A DNA stretch of 64,000 bases from DAOUAT01 sp964551735 (GTDB lineage: Bacteria; Chloroflexota; Anaerolineae; CG2-30-64-16): assembly GCA_964551735.1 (NCBI GenBank), contig CAZKEF010000006.1, positions 132,021 to 196,020 on the forward strand. Direction: 5' to 3'. A model generated the notes under the pieces. The model had not been told where the DNA came from and searched no databases. It was given only the letters and a program-made list of their open reading frames with translations. Made by a program: the position numbers and the translations under genes. Shown here piece after piece: positions 1 to 11,483 of this stretch (position 1 is its first letter; each line of letters begins with the position of its first letter).

Positions 1-1
1 C

Positions 2-3000
2 TGGCGCACACTGCGCGCCGACCTGGAGCTGGGGCTGGCCGCGTTGTCCAGAAGCCAAAACCTGGGACACTCCGACGATTACATCGTCGGGCAGTCGGTG
101 GTGGCCGCCGATGTGTACCTGGCCTTCTATCGCGGCGTGCCCGCCGTGGTGGCGCAGGGCGGCCTGTCCGTCTGGCGCAACCCTTGGGACGCCAACGCGC
201 AGGCCACGGTGGGCGATGCCGGCTCGGATAGCGAGATCGGCGACGGCATCGGCTTGGTTAACGGCGTCTATGGCACGGTCGCGGACATGGTTGTTGACGC
301 CGCTGAGGCGTTAGCGCAGGCGACCAGCAGCGTGACCAACGCCGCCGCCACACAAGCTGCAACGCAGGCAGCCACCCAAGGCGCGGCCGCGGCCAGCAAG
401 AAGGGCGCCTGTCTTGAAAAGGTGGGCAAGGGCTTCAAGGGCATCGCCGGCGCGTGGAAAGAGGCCTTCGACCCGAGCAATACCTTCAAAGCGACGAGCA
501 AGATGGGCAAGGTTGGACTGGGGTTGGCCTATGCCGCGGCCGGCGCAGCCGTGATCTTCACCATCGCCGCCATGGGCCAGGGCGGCAGCGCCGTCGAGCA
601 GGTGGGCCGCGCCCTCACGATTGTCGGCGTCTTGTTTCAATTGAAGGGCCTGTTGGGCGCAGTCAAGGATATGCTGGCCGATTTCAAGGCCGGCAAGCTG
701 GTCGGAACCGCGTTCCTGAACATCACGCAGGGCATCCAGAGCACTGCCGGCAAGCTTGCCAAATGCTTCAAGGAGTCACTGAGCAGATCAGCCGTCATCG
801 GCTTCGTGGTCGGCGCGGTCGTCACGTGGGCCGTCATGGGCCTGAGCATCGGCCTGGGCAACATGTCCCACCAGCAGGTCGGGACCACGGTCGCCAAGGC
901 GGTGGCCGACACCATCGTCCAGATCATCATGCTGGCGATCAACGCCATCCCCATCATTGGCGGCGTCATCAACGCGGTCATCGGCTTGATCGACAGCCTG
1001 ATCACGGCGATCTGTGGCGCGGTGCCGGAAACTGAGGAAGAGGAAGACACCAACCCTTACGACGATGCGCGCGACTGGCTCTGCGGCGGCATCCAGGGGC
1101 TGGTCTCAAACTTCCTGGCTTTCCTCTTCTATTCGGGCACCGTGATGGTGGATGTCAACGCGGAAGGCCGTTTCCGTATGGCCGGGCTCGACGGTGGCGA
1201 CCTGGTCTATCCCGACCAAGGGATGACCGTAGGCAACGCCCTGCGTCCCACCATCAGTTTCACCAATACCATCATGACGGTGCCGCTGCCGCACAGCAGC
1301 ATCGGCGGCGGCTACCCCTACCACTACAGCGACAGCCGGCTGCGCAGCAGCACATTTGCCTACCAGTTCGGCGCCGGCGAGGTGGATCTGCACGAAGGTC
1401 TCGAGCGCTACCCCATGTCGGAGGACTGGAAGTACGTGGATGGGGGGACGGAGGCCGAGTGGGGCGACGCCGGACACACCTGGCGCCGGTCCGAACCGGT
1501 GTACATCACGAAAACCGTGGCCACTACCTCCGCCATCCCCTTGACGGAGCCGGGCATTAATCGCGTGATCGCGCTGACGCTGTCGGAGGGCTACGCCATC
1601 CCCGCACAGGAGTGCATCCTGGGCGTCTGCGGCGTGCGCACCGAACGCGACACCATCCACTACCCGATCACCAACTCGATCGTGTTGGACATCTTCCCGG
1701 CCACGCTGGCAGACTTCCGCGCCTTGACGACCTTGAATAACGGCCAAAAGGCCCTGGCCTGGAGCCAGACCGGGGACAAGTTCTCGGGCCTGAGCGACGC
1801 GGACAATGATGGGCTGCCGTTCGGGGTTGACGCGGACGACAGCAAGTGGGACAGCGACTACGACGGGCTGGGCGACTACTTCGAGATGCAAATCGGCACC
1901 AGCCTGAACGACCGCGATACAGACGACGACGGCCTGAGCGATTGGGAGGAGGTATTCCACCGCACCGAGCCGCTGGTGGCCGACACCGACGGGGACGGGC
2001 TGCTGGACGGCGAAGAAGTGTTCCACCAGGATGTCTTCGACAGCGATAACGACGGCAACCGCACCGAGTGGCTGGGCGGCTGGGAGTTCGTCTACAGCAT
2101 AAACGCGGACCGAACCGCGAACCGGACCTGGGTCTGGTCTCCGCCGGACGAGCGCGACGTGGATGCCGACAACATCTCCGACAGCCTGGAGAAGGTGTAC
2201 GGCTTCAACCCGCGGGTGGCCTCCGATGGCCGGGTCATGACCGTGCAGGCGCTTACCAGCGAGACAGCCGGCGGGGTGACTTCACCCACCGACGGCTACG
2301 TCAAGCCTGGGGATACGCTGCGCTACGAGACGACCGTGAAGAACGAGCTGATGAACCGCTACGCCCAGGGCTTGCTCGGCGCCAGCTTCCCGGCCGGGTT
2401 GCAAAGCAGCATCGCGCCGCGCAGCTTTGTGCTGCAGCCGCAGCAGGAGCAAACCATCAGCGGCGACGTCACCGTGGCAAGCACGGCGGCCACCGGCGTC
2501 TACAGCCTGACACAGACGGCCGGCGCGCTGATCGTGGATTGGGCCGAGCTGGCGAAGCAGGCTACGCTTTGGCTGCCGTTCGAGGATCCGATCACGGCGG
2601 ACCGCTCCGGCAGCATCCCGGAACACCAACAGACCTGCGCCGGCACGTGCGCCTCGGCCCTGGGTCGGTTCGGCAACGCCCTTAGCCTGAACGGCAGCAG
2701 CTATGTGCGTTCGGACAAGATCCCGCCGCAGGCCGAGTATTCCGTGTCGTTTTGGTTCAAGGCATCGGCCGCGACCGGCATGTTGGTGGCAGAAGACAAA
2801 CAGAACGGTCGCCGCGTCTATCTGCAGGGCGGACAGGTGTGCGGCGAGGCCTGGTTCAACTACAACAGCCCGGAAAACGTCTGCAGCAGCGTCAGCTACA
2901 ACGACAATACCTGGCATCATGTCGTCTACACCATTGGCGGAGCGGGGGCGCTCCGCTCGCAGCGCATCTATGTTGACAGCGTGCTCCGCGCCCAGGGCGC

Positions 3001-6000
3001 CGCGACCACGGCCAATGTGGGCAGGGTCGGCCCGCTGTCCATGGGCTTCGACCACGCGCGCGGCTCCGGTTACTTCACCGGGCAACTGGATGACCTGCGC
3101 GTCTATGACCGGGCCATCAGCCAGGCCGAAGTCGCCGCGCTCTCCAACCAGCCGGTGCTCTACTGGAAGATGGACACATACACCCAGACCTCGAGCGGGC
3201 AGAATTGGCCCGACAGCTCGCCCCTGGGCAGCAACGGCGCGTGTCTTGCCGCCACCTGTCCAGCGCAAGCGCAGGGCGTCAGCGGCAACGCAGCCTGGCT
3301 CTACGGCAGCCAGTATCTCGGTGTCCAAAACGCGGCGCTCAACCTGACCGACGGCCAGCTCACCTTCGTGGCCTGGATCTGGCCTTCCAACGTGGAGGAC
3401 AGGTGCATCGCGACCGAGGCCTACTATTGCACCCTGTATCAGCCCCAGGGCATCATGGGGCTGAACAGCGGCCTGAGCTCTGCCTATCCGACGCTGCAGC
3501 GCACCGGCAACAAGCTGCGGTTCGGCTTCGGCACCGCGGACGGCATGCGCTACGTGACCACCGGGGATGTGCTTACCAAGGGCGCGTGGAATCATGTGGC
3601 GGTCTCCTACGTGGATGGCGTGGTTCGCATCTACGTCAACGGGCTGCTGGTGAAGGAAGACAGCGGCGCCTTCGTCAAGAACGGGGTGCCGTACAAGCCG
3701 GCCGGGAACGGCCTCACGATCGGCCGGTCGAGCAACGCGGCCACGCTGAACTTCCAGCATGTGTATGTGACCGATGAGGGGGACCCGGGCGATGCCGAGC
3801 TGTGCATGGCCTTCGGCCCCGGCACGCGCAGCCAGGTCTTCGACCAGAGCGTGCGCGGCAAGAACAACTGGTACGATTTCTACACCACGCAAGTGCTCAA
3901 CGAGGGCGCCAGCCTGGAGCTTTGGGAGGACGATGGCGGCACGCGCTGTGGCTCGGCCCCCGATGGCTCGGGCGCGTACAGAGATGACCCGATTACGACC
4001 TTCTACTGGGACACCAACGAAGCCAGCACGGGACAGGACTTCGCGTCCGTACGCCATGCTGACCGCAAGGCGTTTTCCGGCGAGGTCACGGGCGAGGTGA
4101 CGTACATCTACGACAATGACTCCATCCCGTTCCAGGGCGCGGTTGACGAGTTAATGATCTACAACCGGGCGCTGGATGGCGACACCATCGCCGAGCTATA
4201 TCGCAACACCGCGGTGCTGCTACACCTGCGGCTGGATGAGCCGCCGGGTGAGACCGCGTTTCGGGACGCGGCCAGCGATCGCCGCGCCGCATGCACCGGC
4301 GGTGCCTGCCCCACCTCGGGGATGCCCGGACGCGTCGATCAATCAGCCAGCTTCGGCGGCGACGACGTGCTGACGCTGCCCAACAGCGCGGTCAACCGGC
4401 TCACGCACGGCTTCAGCGTGGCGGCCTGGGTCAAGCCCGAGGCGGTGAGCGGCGTGCAGCGCGCTGTCTCGTCGTCGCGGCAGACGACCGCCAATGGCTG
4501 GGGGTTTGGCCTCGACGATGACGACCTGCGCTTCACCACCTTCGGGATTCGAGATTACAGGCTGACCGGGTTGGGCCTTCCGGTGGGCAGTTGGACGCAC
4601 ATTGCGGCCGTGCTCGACGATAACGACGATGTGAGCTTCTATGTCAACGGGACCTACCGGGGCCGGGTTGATCACGACCGCGCGGCCAACGCCGACACCG
4701 ACGATGCGCTGTTGATCGGCGCGAGCAAGGGCCTGGGCAGCGCGACCCTGATCGAGCAGTTCACCGGCCAGCTCGACGATGTGCGCGTGATCGGCCGCAG
4801 CCTCTCGGCAGCCGATATTCTGACCATCTACCGCAGCGCGCCCGTCCTGCAACTGGCCTTCGACGAGGCGCGCGGCGCGACGCAGTTCGCGGACAGCTCG
4901 CCGAACGGCTTCACGGCCTCATGCAGCGGCGGCTGCCCGACGGCTGGCGATGCCATCATCGGCCGGCTGCGCGGTGCGGCCGAGTTCGACGCGTACGACG
5001 ACCGGCTCACCGTGCCCGACAACGCCGCGCTGCAACTCGACACGTTCACGGTCGGCGCCTGGGTGTACCCCACCGCAGACACCGGCGCCAGCGGCCAGGA
5101 GCTCGTGGGCAAGTACGACAAGTCCTACGCCAGCGGCACCTACAACTGCAACTACAAGCTCTACCTGCCAGCCAACAGCATGCGGCCGGCCCTGATCATT
5201 CAAGATACGGGCAGCGCTGTCGCAAGCTGGTCTGTCACCAGCCAGGTGTCACTCCCGAAGGAACAATGGAGCCACGTGATGGGCACGTTCGACGGGCTGC
5301 GGCTGCGCATCTACGTCAACGGCACGCTGCAGGGGACGTCTGTCTTGCCCAGCGCGAAGGTTCCCAAGAAGACGGCCAACGCGCTCTCTATCGGCCGTTA
5401 CTACGACCGGACCTTGACCTACGATGGCTTCCGCGGCCGGCTGGATGAGGTCACGGTCTACGCGCGGCCGCTGAACGGCGTCGAAATCTATAACACCTAC
5501 CTCTACCAGCGCGGCTGGGTTGAAGAACGCTTCAGCCAGGATATCACCGTGGACGCGAACATGCCATCCAGCGCGCTGACGGTCCCGGCCAACTACCTGC
5601 CGCAGGCGCAGATGGTGCTGCTGGCCACTGCCTCGGATGCCACTTCGGGCATCGGCGAGCTGGACCTTGGCGCCTGCCGGGCGCCCGCCGCATGCACGCC
5701 CTCCGCCTGGGCTGCGGCGCAGCGATGTACGGATGCGACCGAAGATGGTGCGTGGTGCCCGGTCTTCAGCCCGACCGCCGAAGGCCGCCACACCCTCAAG
5801 GTGCGTGCCACTGACGTGGCGGGCAACCGGGCCGAAGCGGCCTCGGCCGTGACCGTCTACGTGGACGGCCGGCCACCGACGGTCGCGCTGGACCAGGCGG
5901 CGAACAGCCTGATCAACGCGACGCTGCATCCAACCCTGCCGAACACCTGGGTCGTCCACCTGTCCGGCACGGTCAGCGATCCAACCTTGAGCGACGGCGC

Positions 6001-9000
6001 CGCGGGCAGCGGCATCCCGGCCGACGGCGTGCGGGTCACGCTGGTGGGTGAGGGGGCCGCGGCCGCCGGCCTGGGCACACAGACCGCAAACATTTCCGGC
6101 GGCACGTGGTCGCTGGACTATGTGATGAATGAAGCGGACCCGAGCGGCAGTTACAGCGTGCGGGTGGAGGCGCAAGACAGCGTGGCGCGGCTGACGGGCC
6201 TGGCGCCTGACCAGGTGACGCAGCACATAGCCCGAATCGAACGAAGCATCACGGTGGACGGCCTGGCGTCATCCGTGGGCTACAACACCGCCAGCAGCTC
6301 CTCCGATTTTATCACCGGCAGCACGATGCTGTCCGGCGATGCGACCGAACGGCCGGTGGACCTGGCGCTGAACTGGGTCGCGCCGGCCGGCGCTGGCGAC
6401 CAGGCAGGCATCACGATCACGTGCAACAGCATCGAGCTATACAAGATCCTGCCGGGCATCTATCCGTCGTTGGGCGGCGAGTACGGTTGGCACGGCACGA
6501 CCCATCAGGGTGCGACCTGCCAGGTGGCAGTTGTCGGCGGCGCGGGCGGCGCGGCGAGGGTCTGCGGCGAGCAGGTGGCGACGTGGGCCGCGGGCAGCGG
6601 TGGGACGACCTTCACAGCCGACGCGCCGGCCTGCGGCGGGAGCACGATTGCGGCCGCGGCCGGGGGTCTGGATGCGATTGATGGCTCCGTCTCCGGCATC
6701 GCGGGCGTAGATGTCGGGTTTACCCTGGCCATGCCCGGTTCGGTATTCTACCAGGACCCGGCCGCTGGCAGCGAATTGCTGCACCTGAACTTCGAAGACG
6801 CGCCGGCGGCCAACGGCAGCATCACCTTCCGGGATGTCACCGGCCAGGACCACAACGGGACCTGTTCCTCGTCCGCCACGTGCCCGCGCTCCGTGCAGGG
6901 ACCGGACACCGGCCAGGGCGTCCTGTTCGATGGGAGCAACGACACGGTCAGCGTGACCTACAAGGACGATCTGAATGTGGGCACGGGGCCGTTCACGCTG
7001 GCGCTCTGGATGCGGTTCGACGGTTCGAGCGGTTGGCGTCCCTTGCTCGAATGGGGGACCAGTGGCAAGAACTTTGGACTGACCGCGGTCTCTGACGGCC
7101 GCATCTATGCGAATATCTGGCAGAACAATGGGTGGGTGATGCAGATGTACGGCTGGGCGACGCCTATTCACGCCTGGCACCATGTGGCGGTGACGCGCGA
7201 CAATGCCAACGTCTGGTCACTTTTCATTGACGGTGCGAAAGCGGACACCGAGACGGCCGCCTACAACATGGATGGGCTGACGCACGCTATTACACTCTCG
7301 CCACGCTCGGGCGGCACCATCAACTACTTCTACGGCGGCATGGACGAGGTGCGCCTTTTCAACCGGCAGCTCGCGGACGCCGAAGTAAAGAGTCTGAGCG
7401 ATGGGACGTTCGACAGCGGCACCGTGCTGGCGCTGCCGTTCGACGAAGGGATCGCCGTGGACGGCAGCACCCTGGCAGATCGCTCAGGTGCGAGGCGGGA
7501 CGCGACCCTGCAGGCCGGCGCCGGCGACACGGCCAACAAGGCCACCGCCAGCAAGGTCGGCGCGAACGCGCTTGCCCTGGACGGCGCGGACGATTATGCG
7601 GGAGTCGCCGGCAGCAGCGGGTTGAACCTGGCCGCGGGCCGCTTCACGCAGGCGGCCTGGGTCTACCCGCAGCCGCTCGACAACGCGGTCCACCCCGTCA
7701 TCGGCGCAGGCGCGCTGGTCGAGCCGAGCCAGGCGTACCCCTTCATCGAAATCGTCAACCGGGTGCAGATCAGCGCGGGCTTCGGCGACGGGACTGCGCT
7801 TCAGCGCATCACCACCGGAAACCTGCTGACCGAGAACGCCTGGAACCACATCGCGACCACCTTCGACGGCATCACCTACACCGTCTACATCAACGGTACG
7901 GCCCGCTACGAAACCAACGCGCTTTCGGGCAAGCGGCCCGCGGCCACCACCCGCCTCGACGTAGGCCGCGGCAGCCTGGCGACCAGTTCCGGTTGTGCGC
8001 GCATTACCTTCAAGACGCTGACGCCGTACAAGGACGCCAACTACTACGACCTCTACTTCGGTGACCGTGTTTATAAAGGGCCGCTCCACGCGGCGGTGAA
8101 CCATGGGTTGACGGTCAGCCAGTATCGCGATTTCTGCGGCAGCGGCACGATCGAAGTGCGCGCCCACTACAGCGGCGCCTGGCACTCCCTGGGGACAAAA
8201 TCCATCGGCACGACGGCGGGCACGGGCCAGTTCACCGCCAACAACGGGTCGAGATCGGCCAAGATCACCTGGCAGGTGACCGCGGCGATCGCAGACCAAC
8301 GCTTCTTCCGCGGCCGGCTCGACGAGGTCAACATGTGGAACCGCGCGCTGTCACCGGCTGAAATCAAGGAGCTGGCCGCCCTGAGCTGGCGGCCGGCCAC
8401 CGTGGCGCAGAGCGGCGCGGGCGTGGGGGTGACGAGCTGGCAGCTTGCGCCGCTGGCCGGGCTGGAGGGCTACTACAGCGTCGAGACGCGCGGCCGCGAC
8501 GTTGCGGGTCACGAACGGGCGACCGGCCTGGCGTGGCAGGGTAACGTGGATACGCTGGCCCCGCGAGTCGCGATCACCCGCACCACGACGGCCACCGGCT
8601 ATCACTACGTCACCACGGCAGAAGATTTCAACCTGACCGAGGCTGGTTTCCGCACCCCGTGCGGCGCGGGGGTCATTGATAGCCGATCCTACTTCACGGC
8701 ACCCTGGTACACCACCCTCGACCCCACCGGCCAACGCCTCTATCGCGTGAGCGCCGCGTGTGACGTGGGGCCCCTCGCCCTCGGCCTAGCCGAAGTCGGG
8801 TCGCAAGCCTTCTCGGGCTATGCCCGAGGCATCGCCTTCGACGCGGGCAAGGCCTATCTGGCCGCGTACGGCAGCGGGTTGCAAATCGTCAACGTGGCGA
8901 CTCCGACCGCGCCGGTCGTGCTGGGCGGACTGGCGCCGGCCTCCAGCAACGCTCGCGGGGTGGCCGTGGCCGCGAACCGCGCCTACCTGGCCAACGGCGC

Positions 9001-11311
9001 CTTGGGCCTCCAGATCATGGACGTGTCGGCGCCATCTTCGCCGGCCCTGCTCGGCGCCTACGACTCCCCCGGCACGACCTCCGGCGTCGCGCTGGTCGGC
9101 GCCTACGCCTACCTGGCCGACGGCGCGAGTGGCCTGCGCATCGTGGACGTGAGCACGCCGTCGGCCCCGGTGGAGGTCGCGGCCTACGACACCAGCGGCG
9201 TGGCCAACGGCATCGCGGTCAGCGAGCCGCGGCCGGTCATGGTGGCTCGCGTCACGCCATTAGACCAGCCGCAGGCGCCCGCCGGCCTGCCCGACCTGGT
9301 CGTGGCGATCACCGCCGACCCGCTCACTATCGCGCCCGGCGAGAGCACCACGGTCACCATCGTTATGACGAACCAGGGGGATGACCTCTTCCAGTTCGAC
9401 GGGCCGGCAGCCTACCTCGATCTGTACGAAGACACCGAGCCGGCGTCGTGCGACCATGACACCGGCTCGGCTGCCTATTCGTGGGAATTCGGCTACATGG
9501 AGCCCGGCGCGTCGCTGACCTTCACCCGGACCTTCTCGTACGGGGACGCCGGCTGGCACGCGTACTATGCCCAAGCCGATGCCTCGTGCCTGGGGTACGA
9601 ATCGGACGAGGGCAACAACATCGCGGGGCCGGAGGAGATTGAGGTGATCGGCGAGCCGCTCACACCGACCCCGACGGCCACGTCGACCTTGACCGCGACG
9701 CCGGGCTCCTCGCCTACACCGACGCTGACAGCCACGCCGACCGCGTCCCCCACGCCCGGCGGCCCCGGCACGACCCGCGTCTCCTTCTGGACCGACGGTA
9801 ACCAGAACCCGAACGGTTCGTATCACCCGGCCCTCTCGGCTGATGCCCGCATGGTGGCCTACGATACCGCCGGCCTATATTACGACGTGTTCGTCTACGA
9901 TCGGGCAAACGGCAGCACCCGGAACCTTTCGACCAACCTGGCGTACGGCTCGTCGCAGTATCCGGCCATCTCGGCCGACGGTCGCTATGTCGCGTATCAG
10001 GCGTTCCATTTCGGCCGGAGCTACGACGACCTCTGGCTGCACGATTTGCAGACCGGCGGCGGGCAGCTCCTCTACCTGGGCGAAGGCAACACCCTGGCCA
10101 ACGCCGGGAGCTCGCGCCCCTCGCTCTCGGCCGAAGGCCAGTACCTGGCGTACCAATCCGACGCGACGAACATCGTCGCGGGCGACACCAACAGCGCGAC
10201 CGACGTGTTCGTGCGCGACCTGCAGACCGGCGCGACCGGGCGCGTCTCGGTGGCCTCGGACGGCACGCAGGGTAACGGCGCGTCCGTGCTCGAGAACCAC
10301 GGCAACCTGTCGGCCGATGCCCGCTACGTCGTTTTCACTTCGGACGCCACGAACCTGGTGGCCGGCGACACCAACGTCGCAAGCGACATCTTCATCCACG
10401 ACCGGCAGAGCGGCGCGACGACGCGCGTCTCGGTGGCGACGGGCGGAGGGCAGGCAAACGGCGCATCGCTCCATCCGGTCATCTCCGGCAATGGCCGCTA
10501 CGTCGCGTTCGAATCCGATGCGACGAACCTGGTCAGCGGCGACACCAACAACCGGCGTGACATCTTCCTGCACGACCGACAGACCGGCCAGACGACGCGG
10601 CTCTCGCTGGACTCGGCGGGGGGCCAGGCCAACGACAACTCCTGGAACCCGGCCATCTCGGACGACGGGGCCGCAGTCGCTTTCGAGTCCATGGCCACGA
10701 ACCTTGTGGCGGGCGACACCAACGCCGCGACCGATGTCTTCGTGCGCGACACCTCGGCCGGGACGACGCAGCGCGTCTCCGTGAGCACGGGCGGCGGTCA
10801 GGGCAATGGTCACTCCGAATGGCCTGCGCTGACCGGCGATGGGGCGCACGTAGCGTTCCATTCCTATGCCGGCAACCTGGTGGCTGACGACACTAATGGC
10901 GCGATGGACGTCTTCGTGCACGACCTGACCGACTACATCCCGCCGACGCTGACGCCTACCCCCACGCCGACTTTCACGCCGACGCCGACCAATACACCCA
11001 CCAACACGCCTACATTCACGCCGACGCACACGCCAACGAACACACCGACGCATACGCCGACCAATACACCTACGCACACACCCACCAACACGCCGACGCA
11101 TACGCCAACATTCACGCCGACGCCGACCAATACACCTACGAACACGCCAACCCATACGCCGACGCACACACCCACCAACACGCCAACGCACACGCTGACG
11201 CACACACCCACCAACACGCCAACGCATACACCGACAAAAACGCCAACGCACACGCCGACGCACACACCCACCAACACGCCAACGCATACACCGACAAAAA
11301 CGCCAACGCAC
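2..11311 (+). CDS. Giant secreted multidomain LamG/beta-propeller protein, 5'-partial, N-terminal part up to the assembly gap
   Basis: The reading frame is open to the left window edge, so the true start lies outside; the TTG at 44 is only an internal codon. Visible in order: hydrophobic stretches (about 510-590, 780-850, 905-1020), thrombospondin type-3 calcium-binding Asp-rich repeats (1790-2080), six LamG/concanavalin-like domains (about 2560, 3150, 4210, 4840, 6770 and 7425 onward, with LDDLRVYDRA-type ends), Ig-like segments at 5520-6770 and 8390-8760, three LVIVD propeller blades (8821-9200), a CARDB-like domain (9280-9650), a Thr-Pro linker, seven PD40/TolB-like blades (9770-10935) and a long Thr-Pro repeat running into the N gap. 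It continues in feature 11412-17261; together they encode at least about 5,700 residues. Likely a cell-surface or secreted adhesion or carbohydrate-binding protein; no catalytic domain was recognised. The domain calls are firm; the biological role is inferred. Confidence 0.85.
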
Positions 11312-11483
11312 NNNNNNNNNNNNNNNNNNNNNNNNNNNNNNNNNNNNNNNNNNNNNNNNNNNNNNNNNNNNNNNNNNNNNNNNNNNNNNNNNNNNNNNNN
11401 NNNNNNNNNNNACGCCGACGCACACACCCACCAACACGCCAACCAATACACCCACGCGCACCCCGACACCTACGCCAACCCTG
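10939..11483 (+). repeat. Degenerate Thr-Pro coding tandem repeat (TPTHTPTNTP type) spanning the gap
   Basis: The DNA is built of short units such as ACGCCGACGCACACACCC encoding TPTHTP and TPTNTP. It is a low-complexity extracellular linker between the PD40 propeller and the resumed LVIVD propeller. The near-identical copies around 11220-11310 probably explain why the assembly broke here. The true repeat length is unknown because of the Ns. Confidence 0.9.
11312..11411. other. Assembly gap (100 Ns)
   Basis: Exactly 100 Ns, a conventional placeholder length, lie inside the Thr-Pro repeat. The flanking Thr-Pro frames do not join across 100 bases. They would join if the true gap length were a multiple of three, so the apparent stop at 11540-11542 on the left frame is an artefact. 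Confidence 0.98.

Noticed and set aside
2282..4057. 591-codon minus-strand open frame inside the giant gene
   Set aside because: It is opposite well-defined LamG domains; its composition is typical of an antisense frame and no domain is recognised.
10939..11483. Possible CRISPR array
   Set aside because: The units are contiguous and encode TPTHTP/TPTNTP in frame; there are no unique spacers of constant length.
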